Shown here piece after piece: positions 1 to 8,625 of a stretch of DNA of 24,144 nucleotides. This DNA comes from an uncultured Clostridia bacterium (GTDB lineage Bacteria; Bacillota_A; Clostridia; Oscillospirales; Acutalibacteraceae). The DNA lies in NCBI GenBank assembly GCA_944380625.1, contig CALWIE010000046.1, positions 1-24,144 of the forward strand. Direction: 5' to 3'. The notes beneath the pieces are model-generated. The model had not been told where the DNA came from and made no database searches. It saw nothing but the letters and a program-made list of their open reading frames with translations. Within the stretch, counting starts at the first letter, position 1. Each line of letters opens with the position of its first letter. A program made the translations under genes and the position numbers.

Positions 1-2
1 CC

Positions 3-44
3 TACAGCGAGAGAATGGCGGCGCGCCTTGCCGCTTGGGAGTGA
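3..44 (+). CDS. C-terminal fragment of an unidentified upstream gene (partial)
   Basis: Reading frame 3 is open from the window edge to a TGA at 42-44 and would encode a short tail ending in Arg-Leu-Ala-Ala-Trp-Glu. The stop lies six bases before the dnaJ start, which is typical operon spacing. The tail does not look like the usual acidic end of DnaK, so the gene just before dnaJ may not be dnaK. Another frame also ends nearby (TAA at 59-61). The fragment is too short to name and the frame choice is inference. Confidence 0.35.
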   Translation, partial: YSERMAARLAAWE

Positions 45-50
45 TGGATT

Positions 51-1193
51 TTGGCGGATAAGAGGGATTATTACGAGGTGCTGGGCGTAGCCAAAGGGGC
101 CTCGGAGGACGAAGTGAAGAAGGCCTACCGGAAGCTGGCGAAAAAATACCACCCGGACCTAAACCCCGGGGACAAGGACGCGGAGGCCAAGTTTAAAGAG
201 GTCAACGAGGCCTACGAAGTGCTGTCCGACCAGGAGAAGCGGGCCCGCTACGACCAGTTCGGCCACGCGGGGGTAGACCCCAACTTCGGCGGCGGCGCGG
301 CAGGGGGCAGCCCTTTCCAGGGCGGCTTCGACTTTACGGATATTTTCGACAGCTTCTTCGGCGGCTTTGGGGGAGGAGCCCGCAGGGCCAACCCCAACGC
401 CCCCCGGAGGGGCAGCGACGTCCAGGCCAACATCGCCATCTCCTTTGAGGAGGCTGCCAAGGGCTGCAAAAAGACCGTCACCTACGCCCAGGTGGAGACC
501 TGCGCCGACTGCCACGGCACTGGTGCGGCGGCGGGCACCAGCCCCAAGACCTGCGACCGCTGCCACGGCACCGGCCAAGTGCGCATCAGCCAGCGCACCC
601 CCTTCGGGGTGGTCCAGTCCGCCCAGACCTGTGACCGCTGCGGCGGCACAGGCAAAATTGTGGAGACCCCCTGCAAGACTTGCGACGGCAAGGGCAGGGT
701 CCGCCGCCACAAGAGCCTGGAGATCACTGTCCCCGCCGGCATCGACGACGAGCAGATTTTAAACGTCTCCGGCAAGGGCAACGCCGGGGCCAACGGCGGC
801 CCTGCGGGGGATCTTCACGTGTACGTGTCCGTGCGGCCCCATCCCATCTTCGAGCGCCGGGGCAACGATGTCTGGTGCGAGATGCCCGTCACCTTCACCC
901 AGGCGGCCTTGGGCGCCGATGTGGAGGTCCCCACCCTGGACGGCAAGGTCAGCTACCACGTCCATGAGGGCACCCAGCCTGGGGACGTGTTCCGCCTAAA
1001 GGGCAAGGGCATCCAGGGCCTGGGCTCCCGTATGCGGGGCGACCAGTACGTCCAGGTCACGGTGGAGGTGCCTAAAAACCTGTCCAAGCGGCAGAAAGAG
1101 CTCCTGGCGGAGCTGGACCAGGCCTCGGACGAGAAGAACTACCAAAAGCGAAAGACCTTCTTCGGCAAGCTGAAGGATCTTTTTGGGGAGTAA
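51..1193 (+). CDS. dnaJ: Chaperone protein DnaJ (Hsp40 co-chaperone)
   Basis: DnaJ delivers unfolded clients to the cytoplasmic Hsp70 DnaK and stimulates its ATPase. All parts of a class-A DnaJ are present in 380 residues. The J domain spans about residues 5-70 with the HPD triad at 34-36. A Gly/Phe-rich linker covers about 75-110. Four CxxCxGxG zinc repeats lie between about residues 151 and 215, followed by the C-terminal substrate-binding domains. The start is TTG at 51, with GGGAG at 37-41 nine bases upstream; no in-frame ATG gives a complete J domain. The gene closely follows the stop of an upstream frame and is closed by a strong terminator, so it is probably the last gene of its operon. 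The length is normal. Identification is near certain; whether dnaK lies further upstream cannot be seen. Confidence 0.98.
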   Translation: MADKRDYYEVLGVAKGASEDEVKKAYRKLAKKYHPDLNPGDKDAEAKFKEVNEAYEVLSDQEKRARYDQFGHAGVDPNFGGGAAGGSPFQGGFDFTDIFDSFFGGFGGGARRANPNAPRRGSDVQANIAISFEEAAKGCKKTVTYAQVETCADCHGTGAAAGTSPKTCDRCHGTGQVRISQRTPFGVVQSAQTCDRCGGTGKIVETPCKTCDGKGRVRRHKSLEITVPAGIDDEQILNVSGKGNAGANGGPAGDLHVYVSVRPHPIFERRGNDVWCEMPVTFTQAALGADVEVPTLDGKVSYHVHEGTQPGDVFRLKGKGIQGLGSRMRGDQYVQVTVEVPKNLSKRQKELLAELDQASDEKNYQKRKTFFGKLKDLFGE

Positions 1194-1200
1194 ATCCCCG

Positions 1201-1243
1201 AAAAGGGCCGCCCCTGGGGCGGCCCTTTTCTTTTCCTTTTTTC
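1201..1243 (+). terminator. Rho-independent terminator of dnaJ
   Basis: A perfect 14-bp stem (1201-1214 with 1216-1229, AAAAGGGCCGCCCC and its complement) is followed by a pyrimidine tract ending in a run of T. It starts seven bases after the dnaJ stop. Confidence 0.93.
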
Positions 1244-1246
1244 CAG

Positions 1247-1275
1247 GCATATTTTCCCAGCCTGTCCCATATCCT
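1247..1275 (+). promoter_or_regulatory. Possible sigma-E-type sporulation promoter
   Basis: GCATATT at 1247-1253 fits the Bacillus sigma-E -35 consensus (KMATATT). After exactly 14 bases comes CATATCCT at 1268-1275, which partly fits the -10 consensus (CATACAnT). A start about seven bases downstream (near 1282) would leave room for the AAGGAG at 1294-1299. An 8-bp dyad (TTTCCCAG at 1253-1260, CTGGGAAA at 1274-1281) overlaps the same stretch and may be an operator or coincidence. The consensus is from memory and the match is partial. Confidence 0.35.
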
Positions 1276-1308
1276 GGGAAATAGATGAAAGAAAAGGAGC
1301 GTGTGCTT

Positions 1309-1989
1309 GTGAGACGGATGTTTTCCCTTTTTTTGGCGGGCCTTTTGGCCCTGGGGGCGCTGGGAGCCCCGGCCCGGGCCGCGGGGCTTTCCCAGCACAT
1401 CCAAGTGGTGGGGTACGACCCCCATACGGATTATTCCGCGGCCATCCGCCGGGCCCTGGAGGACGGCGGACCCTACGCCCTGCAGGTGGGGGCCATCTAT
1501 GAGAAGCAGCGGAACCTGAAGATTGAGAGGCTGGGCCTTTCCTATGAGCCCACCCACTACTTTGAGACCTACGCCACCGCCGGGGAGATCCTGACGGCCA
1601 TGGAGCGGGACGCGGCGCCCGCCTACACCCAGGAGGATTTGGACCTGCTGGCCCGGGTGATCTACGCGGAGGTGGGCTGCAGCTGGGTCCCCGACTGGGT
1701 CCAGCGAATGGTGGGCAGCGTGGTTTTAAACCGGGTGGCAAGCGACTATTACCCGGACACCATCCGGGAGGTGGTCTACCAGCCCGGCCAGTACGCCCCT
1801 ACCTGGGACGGTTCCATCCACAAGACCCCCGACGCCCGGGCCGTGGCAAACGCCCGCTACGTGCTGGAAAACGGGAGCGTCTGCCCCGAGAACGTGGTGG
1901 GGCAGAATTCCATCGTCACCGGGAGCGGCGTCTACACCTCCTATGAGGACCCCATCCTGGGAACCACCGTGTACTTCTGTTACCTGTAA
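1309..1989 (+). CDS. Secreted SleB-type cell wall hydrolase
   Basis: This is a Hydrolase_2 (SleB/CwlJ) domain protein, a family that cleaves peptidoglycan, in spore-formers often the cortex during germination. The first 24 residues form a signal peptide: an Arg pair, a Leu/Ala-rich core and an Ala-Arg-Ala cleavage site. The catalytic domain fills about residues 112-226, with the YAEVG segment (Glu121 as probable catalytic acid), the VVLNRV helix, and the YPDTIREVV and QNS motifs. I chose GTG at 1309 because AAGGAG lies nine bases before it; an in-frame ATG at 1285 has no good site. The N-terminal half (about 25-110) is family-variable and lacks a visible LysM or SPOR repeat. The gene stands alone between two terminators. 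A role in spores is inference from the family and the possible sigma-E promoter; a vegetative wall role is also possible. Confidence 0.87.
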   Translation: MRRMFSLFLAGLLALGALGAPARAAGLSQHIQVVGYDPHTDYSAAIRRALEDGGPYALQVGAIYEKQRNLKIERLGLSYEPTHYFETYATAGEILTAMERDAAPAYTQEDLDLLARVIYAEVGCSWVPDWVQRMVGSVVLNRVASDYYPDTIREVVYQPGQYAPTWDGSIHKTPDARAVANARYVLENGSVCPENVVGQNSIVTGSGVYTSYEDPILGTTVYFCYL

Positions 1990-2014
1990 CGCCCTGTCCG
2001 AGGCAGGGGAGAGG

Positions 2015-2037
2015 GCCCCTTGCCTGCGGGGCTTTTT
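2015..2037 (+). terminator. Rho-independent terminator of the SleB-like gene
   Basis: GCCCC (2015-2019) pairs with GGGGC (2028-2032) across an 8-base loop and is followed by TTTTT at 2033-2037. An overlapping alternative hairpin (GGCAGGGG with CCCCTTGCC, 2002-2024) lies just upstream. Confidence 0.7.
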
Positions 2038-2038
2038 G

Positions 2039-2057
2039 GGGAGCGGCAGCTTGCCGC
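2039..2057. repeat. REP-like hairpin repeat, copy 1
   Basis: This is the first copy of a 19-base direct repeat, GGGAGCGGCAGCTTGCCGC, containing a 6-bp stem GCGGCA/TGCCGC around GCT. The second, identical copy is at 2142-2160. It lies between the terminator of the SleB-like gene and that of the tRNA genes. Confidence 0.6.
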
Positions 2058-2101
2058 CGGGAGAGTTTGGCAAAAATGGAGACCCGACGCTAACGCGGGC
2101 G

Positions 2102-2135
2102 CAAAACAAAACGCACCCCACAAAAAGGGGGTGCG
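2102..2135 (-). terminator. Rho-independent terminator of the tRNA-Ser genes
   Basis: On the minus strand CGCACCCC pairs with GGGGTGCG (2128-2135 with 2112-2119), followed by TTTTGTTTTG (2111-2102). It lies about 25 bases beyond the 3' end of the tRNA-Ser(GCT) gene. Confidence 0.85.
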
Positions 2136-2141
2136 CGTCTT

Positions 2142-2160
2142 GGGAGCGGCAGCTTGCCGC
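2142..2160. repeat. REP-like hairpin repeat, copy 2
   Basis: This is an exact second copy of the 19-base repeat at 2039-2057, directly abutting the CCA end of the tRNA-Ser(GCT) gene. In the tRNA transcript it would form a hairpin just after the mature 3' end. Confidence 0.6.
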
Positions 2161-2250
2161 TGGCGGAGAAGAAGGGATTTGAACCCTTGCGCCGGTTTCC
2201 CGACCTACTCCCTTAGCAGGGGAGCCCCTTCACCACTTGGGTACTTCTCC
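2161..2250 (-). tRNA. tRNA-Ser (GCT anticodon)
   Basis: The 90-base minus-strand sequence folds as a class II tRNA. The acceptor GGAGAAG pairs with CTTCTCC, and the discriminator G and encoded CCA end at 2161. The anticodon arm is CTCCC-CTGCTAA-GGGAG with anticodon GCT, reading AGC/AGU serine codons. The long variable arm is typical of serine tRNAs, and the T arm has GGTTCAAATCC. It is the second gene of a two-tRNA transcript. Confidence 0.96.
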
Positions 2251-2303
2251 AAGGTGAATATTTTATAGAAAAACTATAGGAAACAAAATAGGGGAATCTC
2301 ATG

Positions 2304-2392
2304 TGGCGGAGAGGAAGAGATTCGAACTCTTGGCCCCTTGCGGGATCACTAGTTTTCAAGACTAGCTCCTTAAACCACTCGGACACCTCTCC
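2304..2392 (-). tRNA. tRNA-Ser (TGA anticodon)
   Basis: The 89-base minus-strand sequence folds as a class II tRNA with acceptor GGAGAGG/CCTCTCC and encoded CCA. The anticodon arm CTAGT-CTTGAAA-ACTAG gives anticodon TGA, the main reader of UCN serine codons. It also has a long variable arm and a GAGTTCGAATCTC T arm. It is the first gene after the promoter at 2411-2439; the second tRNA-Ser follows after 53 bases. Confidence 0.96.
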
Positions 2393-2410
2393 ATGTCTGA
2401 AGCGAGATAT

Positions 2411-2439
2411 ATGATACCATAGCATTCTTTAAAAGTCAA
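2411..2439 (-). promoter_or_regulatory. Sigma-A promoter of the two tRNA-Ser genes
   Basis: On the minus strand TTGACT (2439-2434) and TATCAT (2416-2411) are separated by exactly 17 bases. The expected start is about a dozen bases before the tRNA 5' end at 2392. The -35 box lies just inside the 3' end of the neighbouring membrane-protein gene, whose stop is at 2429-2431. Confidence 0.88.
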
Positions 2440-2845
2440 CGTTTTTTTCTAAGAGATTCCCATTTCCCCCTGCCCTGTCGCCCCGCAGCCACTGGCACAG
2501 GGCGATGGCGGGCAGGGAGAGCCCCAGCCAGAGGAGGGAGTAGGGCAGGCAGACCTGCCCGAGCAGGTTGAAGGGCACGTCGGAGTAATCCCAAATTTCA
2601 AAGCCCAGCATCCGGTTGAGCACCAGCCCCATCCCCAGCTCCACCCCGGTGATGATCCCCGCCCCGGCGGCGCACCGGCGGAACACCCCTTTGCCGGAAA
2701 GCTCCCCGCAGCACACTCGGTCGATCAGGTACAGGCAAATGCCCCCCGCCAGGGCCATGGAGCCGTGGGTCTCTCCCCGCCACAGCATCTCCAAGGCCGG
2801 ATAGGCCCAGCACCCCGCCACAAATAAAAACGCCTTTCTCTCCAT
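2429..2845 (-). CDS. Four-helix membrane protein, putative CmpB-type ABC permease family
   Basis: This small integral membrane protein of about 138 residues has four hydrophobic segments (about residues 4-20, 32-48, 60-82 and 98-126). The stretch EIWDYSDVPFNLLGQ followed by CLPYSLLW resembles the clostridial family annotated as putative ABC-transporter type IV / CmpB (PF06541). The transported substrate is unknown, and no ABC ATPase lies next to it, so transport is not supported here. I chose ATG at 2845, with GGGGAGGC at 2860-2853 seven bases before it. A TTG 28 codons earlier would add a polar, unconvincing leader. The Shine-Dalgarno overlaps a CCCCGC/GCGGGG hairpin (2857-2875). The 3' end carries the -35 element of the tRNA promoter. 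Confidence 0.7.
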   Translation of the reverse strand: MERKAFLFVAGCWAYPALEMLWRGETHGSMALAGGICLYLIDRVCCGELSGKGVFRRCAAGAGIITGVELGMGLVLNRMLGFEIWDYSDVPFNLLGQVCLPYSLLWLGLSLPAIALCQWLRGDRAGGNGNLLEKNVDF

Positions 2846-2935
2846 CGCGAACGCCTCCCCGCTTTCTGTGCGGGGAATAGTATTTGCCGCCGGCCGGGTT
2901 TTATTTGAGCCTTGGGGGGAAATCTTCAAAACTGC

Positions 2936-2965
2936 TTGTATTTTCCTGTCCCTTTATCTTATAAT
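2936..2965 (+). promoter_or_regulatory. Sigma-A promoter of galE
   Basis: TTGTAT (2936-2941) and a perfect TATAAT (2960-2965) are separated by 18 bases. The leader of about 50 bases starts with a short GC hairpin (about 2974-2989). Confidence 0.8.
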
Positions 2966-3022
2966 AAGTGAAGCGGCCCCTCGGGGCGCAGCTGTGTATT
3001 TCTAAAAAGGATGTGGGATACT

Positions 3023-4111
3023 ATGAAAATTCTCGTTACCGGCGGCGCCGGATACATCGGCTGCCACACCTGCGTGGTCCTGCTGGAACAGGGGCACCAG
3101 GTGGCCATTGTGGACAACCTGTGCAACAGCAAGCCCGCGGCGGTGAGCCGGGTGGAGGAGATCACCGGGAAAAAGGTCTCCTTCTACCAGTACGATGTGC
3201 GGGATGAGGAAAAGCTCCGGGAGGTCTTTCGGAAAGAGGCCCCGGACGCTGTGATCCACTTTGCCGGGCTCAAGGCAGTGGGGGAGTCTGTGGCGGTTCC
3301 CCTGCGCTATTACGACAACAATCTCACTTCCACCCTGGTGCTCCTAAAGGTGATGAAGGAATTCGGCGTGGGCAGCTTTGTGTTCAGCTCTTCCGCCACG
3401 GTGTACGGGGACCCGGCCTCTGTGCCTATCCGAGAGGATTTCCCCCTGTCCACCACCAACCCCTACGGCACCACCAAGCTGATGATCGAGCGTATCCTCA
3501 CCGACTGCGCCAAAGCCGACCCGGAGTTCCATCCGGTGCTGCTGCGGTACTTTAACCCTGTGGGCGCCCACGAGAGCGGCAAGCTGGGGGAGGACCCCAG
3601 CGGTATCCCCAACAACCTGACCCCCTACATCACCCAGGTGGTGGTGGGCAAGCGGGAGAAGGTTCACGTCTTCGGCAACGACTACCCTACTCCCGATGGC
3701 ACCGGCGTGCGGGACTACATCCATGTGATGGACCTGGCCAAGGGCCATGCGGCCGCCCTTTCCCTGTTTGAGAAGGGCTTTTCCGGCGCCAAGGTCTACA
3801 ATCTGGGCACCGGCAAGGGCTACTCCGTGCTGGAGATGATCCAGGCCTTCTCCAAAGCCGCCGGGGAGGACATCCCCTACGTCATCGAGCCCCGCCGCCC
3901 CGGGGACATTCCCGAGTGCTACGCCGACTGCACCAAGGCCTGGGAGGAGCTGGGCTGGAAGGCGGAGAAGACCCTGGACGACATGTGCGCCGACTCCCTG
4001 CGCTGGCAAAGGATGAATCCCAATGGCTTTGAAGATGGACCGGAAAGTGATCCTGGCCTCCGCCTCCCCCAGCCGCAAAATGCTTTTGGAGAAGGCCGGG
4101 GTGGACTTTGA
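3023..4111 (+). CDS. galE: UDP-glucose 4-epimerase
   Basis: GalE interconverts UDP-glucose and UDP-galactose in the cytoplasm (Leloir pathway and supply of sugar nucleotides). It is a short-chain dehydrogenase fold. The NAD-binding GGAGYIG is at residues 7-13, the SSSATVYG catalytic-serine strand follows, and the YGTTK catalytic Tyr/Lys pair lies near residue 150. ATG 3023 begins the typical MKILVTGG start with AAAAGG upstream; an ATG at 3011 in the same frame is less likely. The protein is about 362 residues, some 25 longer than usual. After the family's normal ending (NPNGFE) the frame has no stop and runs on into maf to TGA 4109-4111, giving a tail of low-complexity character. The gene leads the series galE-maf-yunB-ligA-galactokinase. 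Confidence 0.96.
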   Translation: MKILVTGGAGYIGCHTCVVLLEQGHQVAIVDNLCNSKPAAVSRVEEITGKKVSFYQYDVRDEEKLREVFRKEAPDAVIHFAGLKAVGESVAVPLRYYDNNLTSTLVLLKVMKEFGVGSFVFSSSATVYGDPASVPIREDFPLSTTNPYGTTKLMIERILTDCAKADPEFHPVLLRYFNPVGAHESGKLGEDPSGIPNNLTPYITQVVVGKREKVHVFGNDYPTPDGTGVRDYIHVMDLAKGHAAALSLFEKGFSGAKVYNLGTGKGYSVLEMIQAFSKAAGEDIPYVIEPRRPGDIPECYADCTKAWEELGWKAEKTLDDMCADSLRWQRMNPNGFEDGPESDPGLRLPQPQNAFGEGRGGL

Positions 4112-4601
4112 GGTGGTGGTCTCCGGGGTGGACGAGTCGGTTCCCGGGGATTACACCCCCATTCAGACAGTGGAGGCCTTGGCCCGGCGCAAAGGGGAGG
4201 CTGTCCGGGCCCTGCGGCAGGATTTGCCCATTATCTCCGCAGACTCCGTGGTGAGCATCGACGGCCTCATCCTGGGCAAGCCCGCAGACGACGAGGCGGC
4301 CAAGGCCACCCTGCGGCGCCTCTCCGGGCGCACCCACCAGCTGGTCACCGGGGTGTGCCTTCTGGCCCAGGGGAAGATGGACCTGTTCCATCAGGTCACC
4401 CAGGTGACCTTCTATCCCCTCACGGAGGAGGAGATCAGCGAATATGTGTCCCGGGGGGAATCCCGGGGCAGGGCGGGCTCCTACGGCATCGAGGGCATCG
4501 GCGTGGTGCTGGTCCAGTCCATCCAGGGGGATTACTCCAACATTGTAGGCCTGCCTGTGGCGGAGACCATCCGCCGGCTGCGGGCCCTTTTGCAGGGCTG
4601 A
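4023..4601 (+). CDS. maf: Maf-family nucleoside triphosphate pyrophosphatase
   Basis: Maf proteins hydrolyse nucleoside triphosphates (dTTP, UTP or modified pyrimidines) to monophosphates and are linked to septum control in Bacillus. The 192-residue protein has the N-terminal LASASPSR loop, where a Ser replaces the first of the usual two arginines. It also has ISADSVV with the probable catalytic Asp, LGKP, GRTHQLVTGV and the SYGIEGIG signature. ATG 4023 has AAAGGA nine bases upstream; a second ATG at 4035 would also keep the domain. The start lies inside galE in the +1 frame, with 89 bases of overlap, so translation is probably coupled. The exact nucleotide substrate cannot be read from the sequence. 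Confidence 0.94.
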   Translation: MALKMDRKVILASASPSRKMLLEKAGVDFEVVVSGVDESVPGDYTPIQTVEALARRKGEAVRALRQDLPIISADSVVSIDGLILGKPADDEAAKATLRRLSGRTHQLVTGVCLLAQGKMDLFHQVTQVTFYPLTEEEISEYVSRGESRGRAGSYGIEGIGVVLVQSIQGDYSNIVGLPVAETIRRLRALLQG

Positions 4602-4618
4602 GCCCCGCACCTGAACAA

Positions 4619-4649
4619 CCTCTCCCGCGTAGGATAGAAGCGGGGAGGG
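4619..4649 (+). promoter_or_regulatory. Hairpin enclosing the yunB ribosome binding site
   Basis: CCTCTCCCGC (4619-4628) can pair with GCGGGGAGGG (4640-4649) around an 11-base loop, with one mismatch and two G-U pairs. The 3' arm is the Shine-Dalgarno of yunB, so the fold would hide it. No T run follows, which argues against a terminator. Confidence 0.4.
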
Positions 4650-4655
4650 ATGGCT

Positions 4656-5300
4656 GTGGGAAAAGGCTTTCGGAAAATGCGGCTGCGGGCCCGGGCCCGC
4701 CCTAAAAGGCGGGGCAGACGGCTGCTCCTCTGGGGGGCGGGCCTGGCCCTGGTGGGATGGGCCTGGTTCTCGGAGTGGGGGCTGGGCAGCGTGGGGCCGG
4801 AGCTGACCCAAGAGGCTGCCCGGGGCTTTGTCCTGGGCGAGATCAACAGGGCCCTGGAGGCGGAGTTGGAGGAAGAGCCCCTCTCCCTGGTGTCCCTGGA
4901 GCGGGACGGGGCGGGGGAGGTGCAGGCGGTCCACACCGACGCCGGGGCCCTCAACGCCCTGCGGGTGAGGCTGCTGGGCAGGCTGGAGGAGGAGCTCAAC
5001 GGCACGGCCTCTCTGGAGATCCCCGCCGGCAGCCTGACAGGGGTGGCCCTGCTCAACGGCCGGGGGTTTCCCGTGCCCCTAAAGCTGTGTCTGGAGAGCT
5101 CGGCGGACCTCTCCTTTTCCACGGAGTTTGCCGCGGCAGGGGTCAACCAAGTCTGCCACCGGGTCACCATGACGGTGAAAGTTTGGGCCTACTCCCAGTC
5201 CAAACGGTTCCCGGTCCACGTGGAGGAGGAGGTCACCACGGTGCTGGCGGAGACCCTGCTGGCGGGCCAGGTGCCCCAGGCCTTTGTAAATTCTGGATGA
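4656..5300 (+). CDS. yunB: Sporulation protein YunB
   Basis: This is a YunB-family protein, made in the mother cell under sigma-E in Bacillus subtilis; its biochemical role is not known. The 214 residues begin with a very basic stretch, then one membrane helix (about residues 22-38). The conserved domain shows the INRAL segment, a TEFAAAGVNQVCHR motif equivalent to the family TEF-AGINQ-RH signature, and a C-terminal VTTVLAETLLAGQVPQAF, where the family has its VPIAET-(x)-GEVP ending. GTG 4656 is preferred because GGGGAGG at 4642-4648 is seven bases away; ATG 4650 would lie directly against it. The gene sits between maf and ligA. Its presence is the best single sign that this organism forms endospores. 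Confidence 0.87.
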   Translation: MGKGFRKMRLRARARPKRRGRRLLLWGAGLALVGWAWFSEWGLGSVGPELTQEAARGFVLGEINRALEAELEEEPLSLVSLERDGAGEVQAVHTDAGALNALRVRLLGRLEEELNGTASLEIPAGSLTGVALLNGRGFPVPLKLCLESSADLSFSTEFAAAGVNQVCHRVTMTVKVWAYSQSKRFPVHVEEEVTTVLAETLLAGQVPQAFVNSG

Positions 5301-7304
<2,004 letters not shown>

Positions 7305-7323
7305 GAAAGGCGGTCACTGCATT

Positions 7324-8562
7324 ATGATCTGTACGTTGGAAGAGCTCTATCAGCAAGAGGCCCCGTCCCAGCGGGAGCGCTACGAACAGCTGCGCCTGGG
7401 GCTGGAGTCCCAGTTCGGACCCGGGGGAGAACCCGCCTGGTTCAGCGCCCCGGGCCGCTCGGAGATCGGCGGCAACCACACCGACCACAACCACGGCAAG
7501 GTCCTGGCGGCGGCGGTCAGCCTGGACGCGGCTGCCTGCGCCCGGAAGACAGGGGACAACCGGGTGTCCCTAAAGTCCGCAGAGTACCCCGGGGTGGACC
7601 GGGTGGACCTGGAAAACCTGGCCCAGGACCCCCGGGAGGAGGGCACCTCCGCCGCTCTGATCAAAGGGGTGTGCGCCCGCTGTCGGGAGCTGGGCTACCG
7701 GGTGGGGGGCTTTGAGGCCTTCACCATGACCCGGGTGCTAAAGGGTTCCGGCCTCTCCAGCTCTGCGGCCTTTGAGGTGCTGGTGGTGACCATCATCAGC
7801 CACCTGTTCAACGACGGGGCTATCGACCCTGTCACTGCGGCGAAAATCGCCCAGTACGCAGAGAACGTCTACTTCGGCAAACCCTCCGGCCTGCTGGACC
7901 AGATGGCCAGCTCCGTGGGGGGCTTTACCGCCATCGATTTCAAGGATCCGGAAAACCCCCTGATCGAAAAGGTGGACTTCGACGTGGCTGCCCATGGCTT
8001 TGCCCTGTGCGTGGTGGACCCCGGGGGCAACCACGCCAACCTGACCGGGGAGTACGCCGCCATCCCCGCCGAGATGAAGGCGGTGGCCGCCTGCTTCGGC
8101 AAGGAGTTCCTCCGGGACGTGGACGAGGAGGCCTTTTGGGAACATATCGGGCAGGTGCGGGAGAAAGCCGGGGACCGGGCTGTGCTCCGGGCCATGCACT
8201 TCTTTGACGAAAACCGCCTGGCGGCCCAGGAGGCCCAGGCCCTCCGCGCCGGGGACTTCGAAAGCTTCCGGGCCATGGTTCTCCAGTCGGGCCACTCCTC
8301 TTTGATGCGGCTGCAGAACGTGTTTGCCGTGGTGGCCCCCCGGGAGCAGGGCGTCACCCTGGGCCTGGCCCTCTGCGAGCGCCTTCTCGCCGGCAAAGGG
8401 GCCTGGCGGGTCCACGGGGGCGGCTTTGCCGGCACCATCCAGGCCTACGTCCCCCTGGACAGCCTGGAGGAATTCCGCCGGGAGATGGAGCGGGTGTTCG
8501 GCCAGGGCAGCTGCTACACCCTGGCGGTGCGTCAGGCGGGAGGCGTCCGGGTCACCCTGTGA
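7324..8562 (+). CDS. Galactokinase-like GHMP kinase
   Basis: This GHMP-superfamily kinase probably phosphorylates galactose at C1, which fits galE nearby; galT is not in the window. The 412 residues contain the N-terminal sugar-binding signature as GRSEIGGNHTDHNHG (44-58), the phosphate loop LKGSGLSSSAA (about 139-149) and the C-terminal HGGGFAGTIQAYV. The signature differs from the classical GRVNLIGEHTDY form: Glu replaces the usual Asn, and Gly-Asn replaces Gly-Glu. I recall this variant from clostridial proteins annotated as galactokinase. ATG 7324 follows AAAGGCGG by ten bases and removes an unlikely N-terminal extension overlapping ligA. A different monosaccharide as substrate is possible. 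A two-way terminator ends the series. Confidence 0.85.
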   Translation: MICTLEELYQQEAPSQRERYEQLRLGLESQFGPGGEPAWFSAPGRSEIGGNHTDHNHGKVLAAAVSLDAAACARKTGDNRVSLKSAEYPGVDRVDLENLAQDPREEGTSAALIKGVCARCRELGYRVGGFEAFTMTRVLKGSGLSSSAAFEVLVVTIISHLFNDGAIDPVTAAKIAQYAENVYFGKPSGLLDQMASSVGGFTAIDFKDPENPLIEKVDFDVAAHGFALCVVDPGGNHANLTGEYAAIPAEMKAVAACFGKEFLRDVDEEAFWEHIGQVREKAGDRAVLRAMHFFDENRLAAQEAQALRAGDFESFRAMVLQSGHSSLMRLQNVFAVVAPREQGVTLGLALCERLLAGKGAWRVHGGGFAGTIQAYVPLDSLEEFRREMERVFGQGSCYTLAVRQAGGVRVTL

Positions 8563-8585
8563 CTGCCCCTTTGGGGAAAAAGAAT

Positions 8586-8618
8586 AAAAGGGCTGCCGCG
8601 TGGTGCGGCAGCCCTTTT
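8586..8618. terminator. Bidirectional terminator between the galactokinase and BlaI-like genes
   Basis: AAAAGGGCTGCCGC (8586-8599) and its perfect complement (8605-8618) enclose a 5-base loop. The A/T ends give a T run in both directions, fitting the two genes that converge here. Confidence 0.93.
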
Positions 8619-8625
8619 CCTTCGG

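Noticed and set aside
1285..1308. ATG 1285 as start of the SleB-like protein
   Set aside because: It has no Shine-Dalgarno and puts charged residues before the signal peptide; GTG 1309 fits both.
2264..2278. TATAG-AAAAA-CTATA dyad between the two tRNA genes
   Set aside because: Five A/T-rich base pairs are too weak for a terminator, and no promoter with proper spacing was found there for the second tRNA.
3882..4934. A 350-codon minus-strand frame across galE, maf and yunB
   Set aside because: Antisense to three recognised genes and without any family features.
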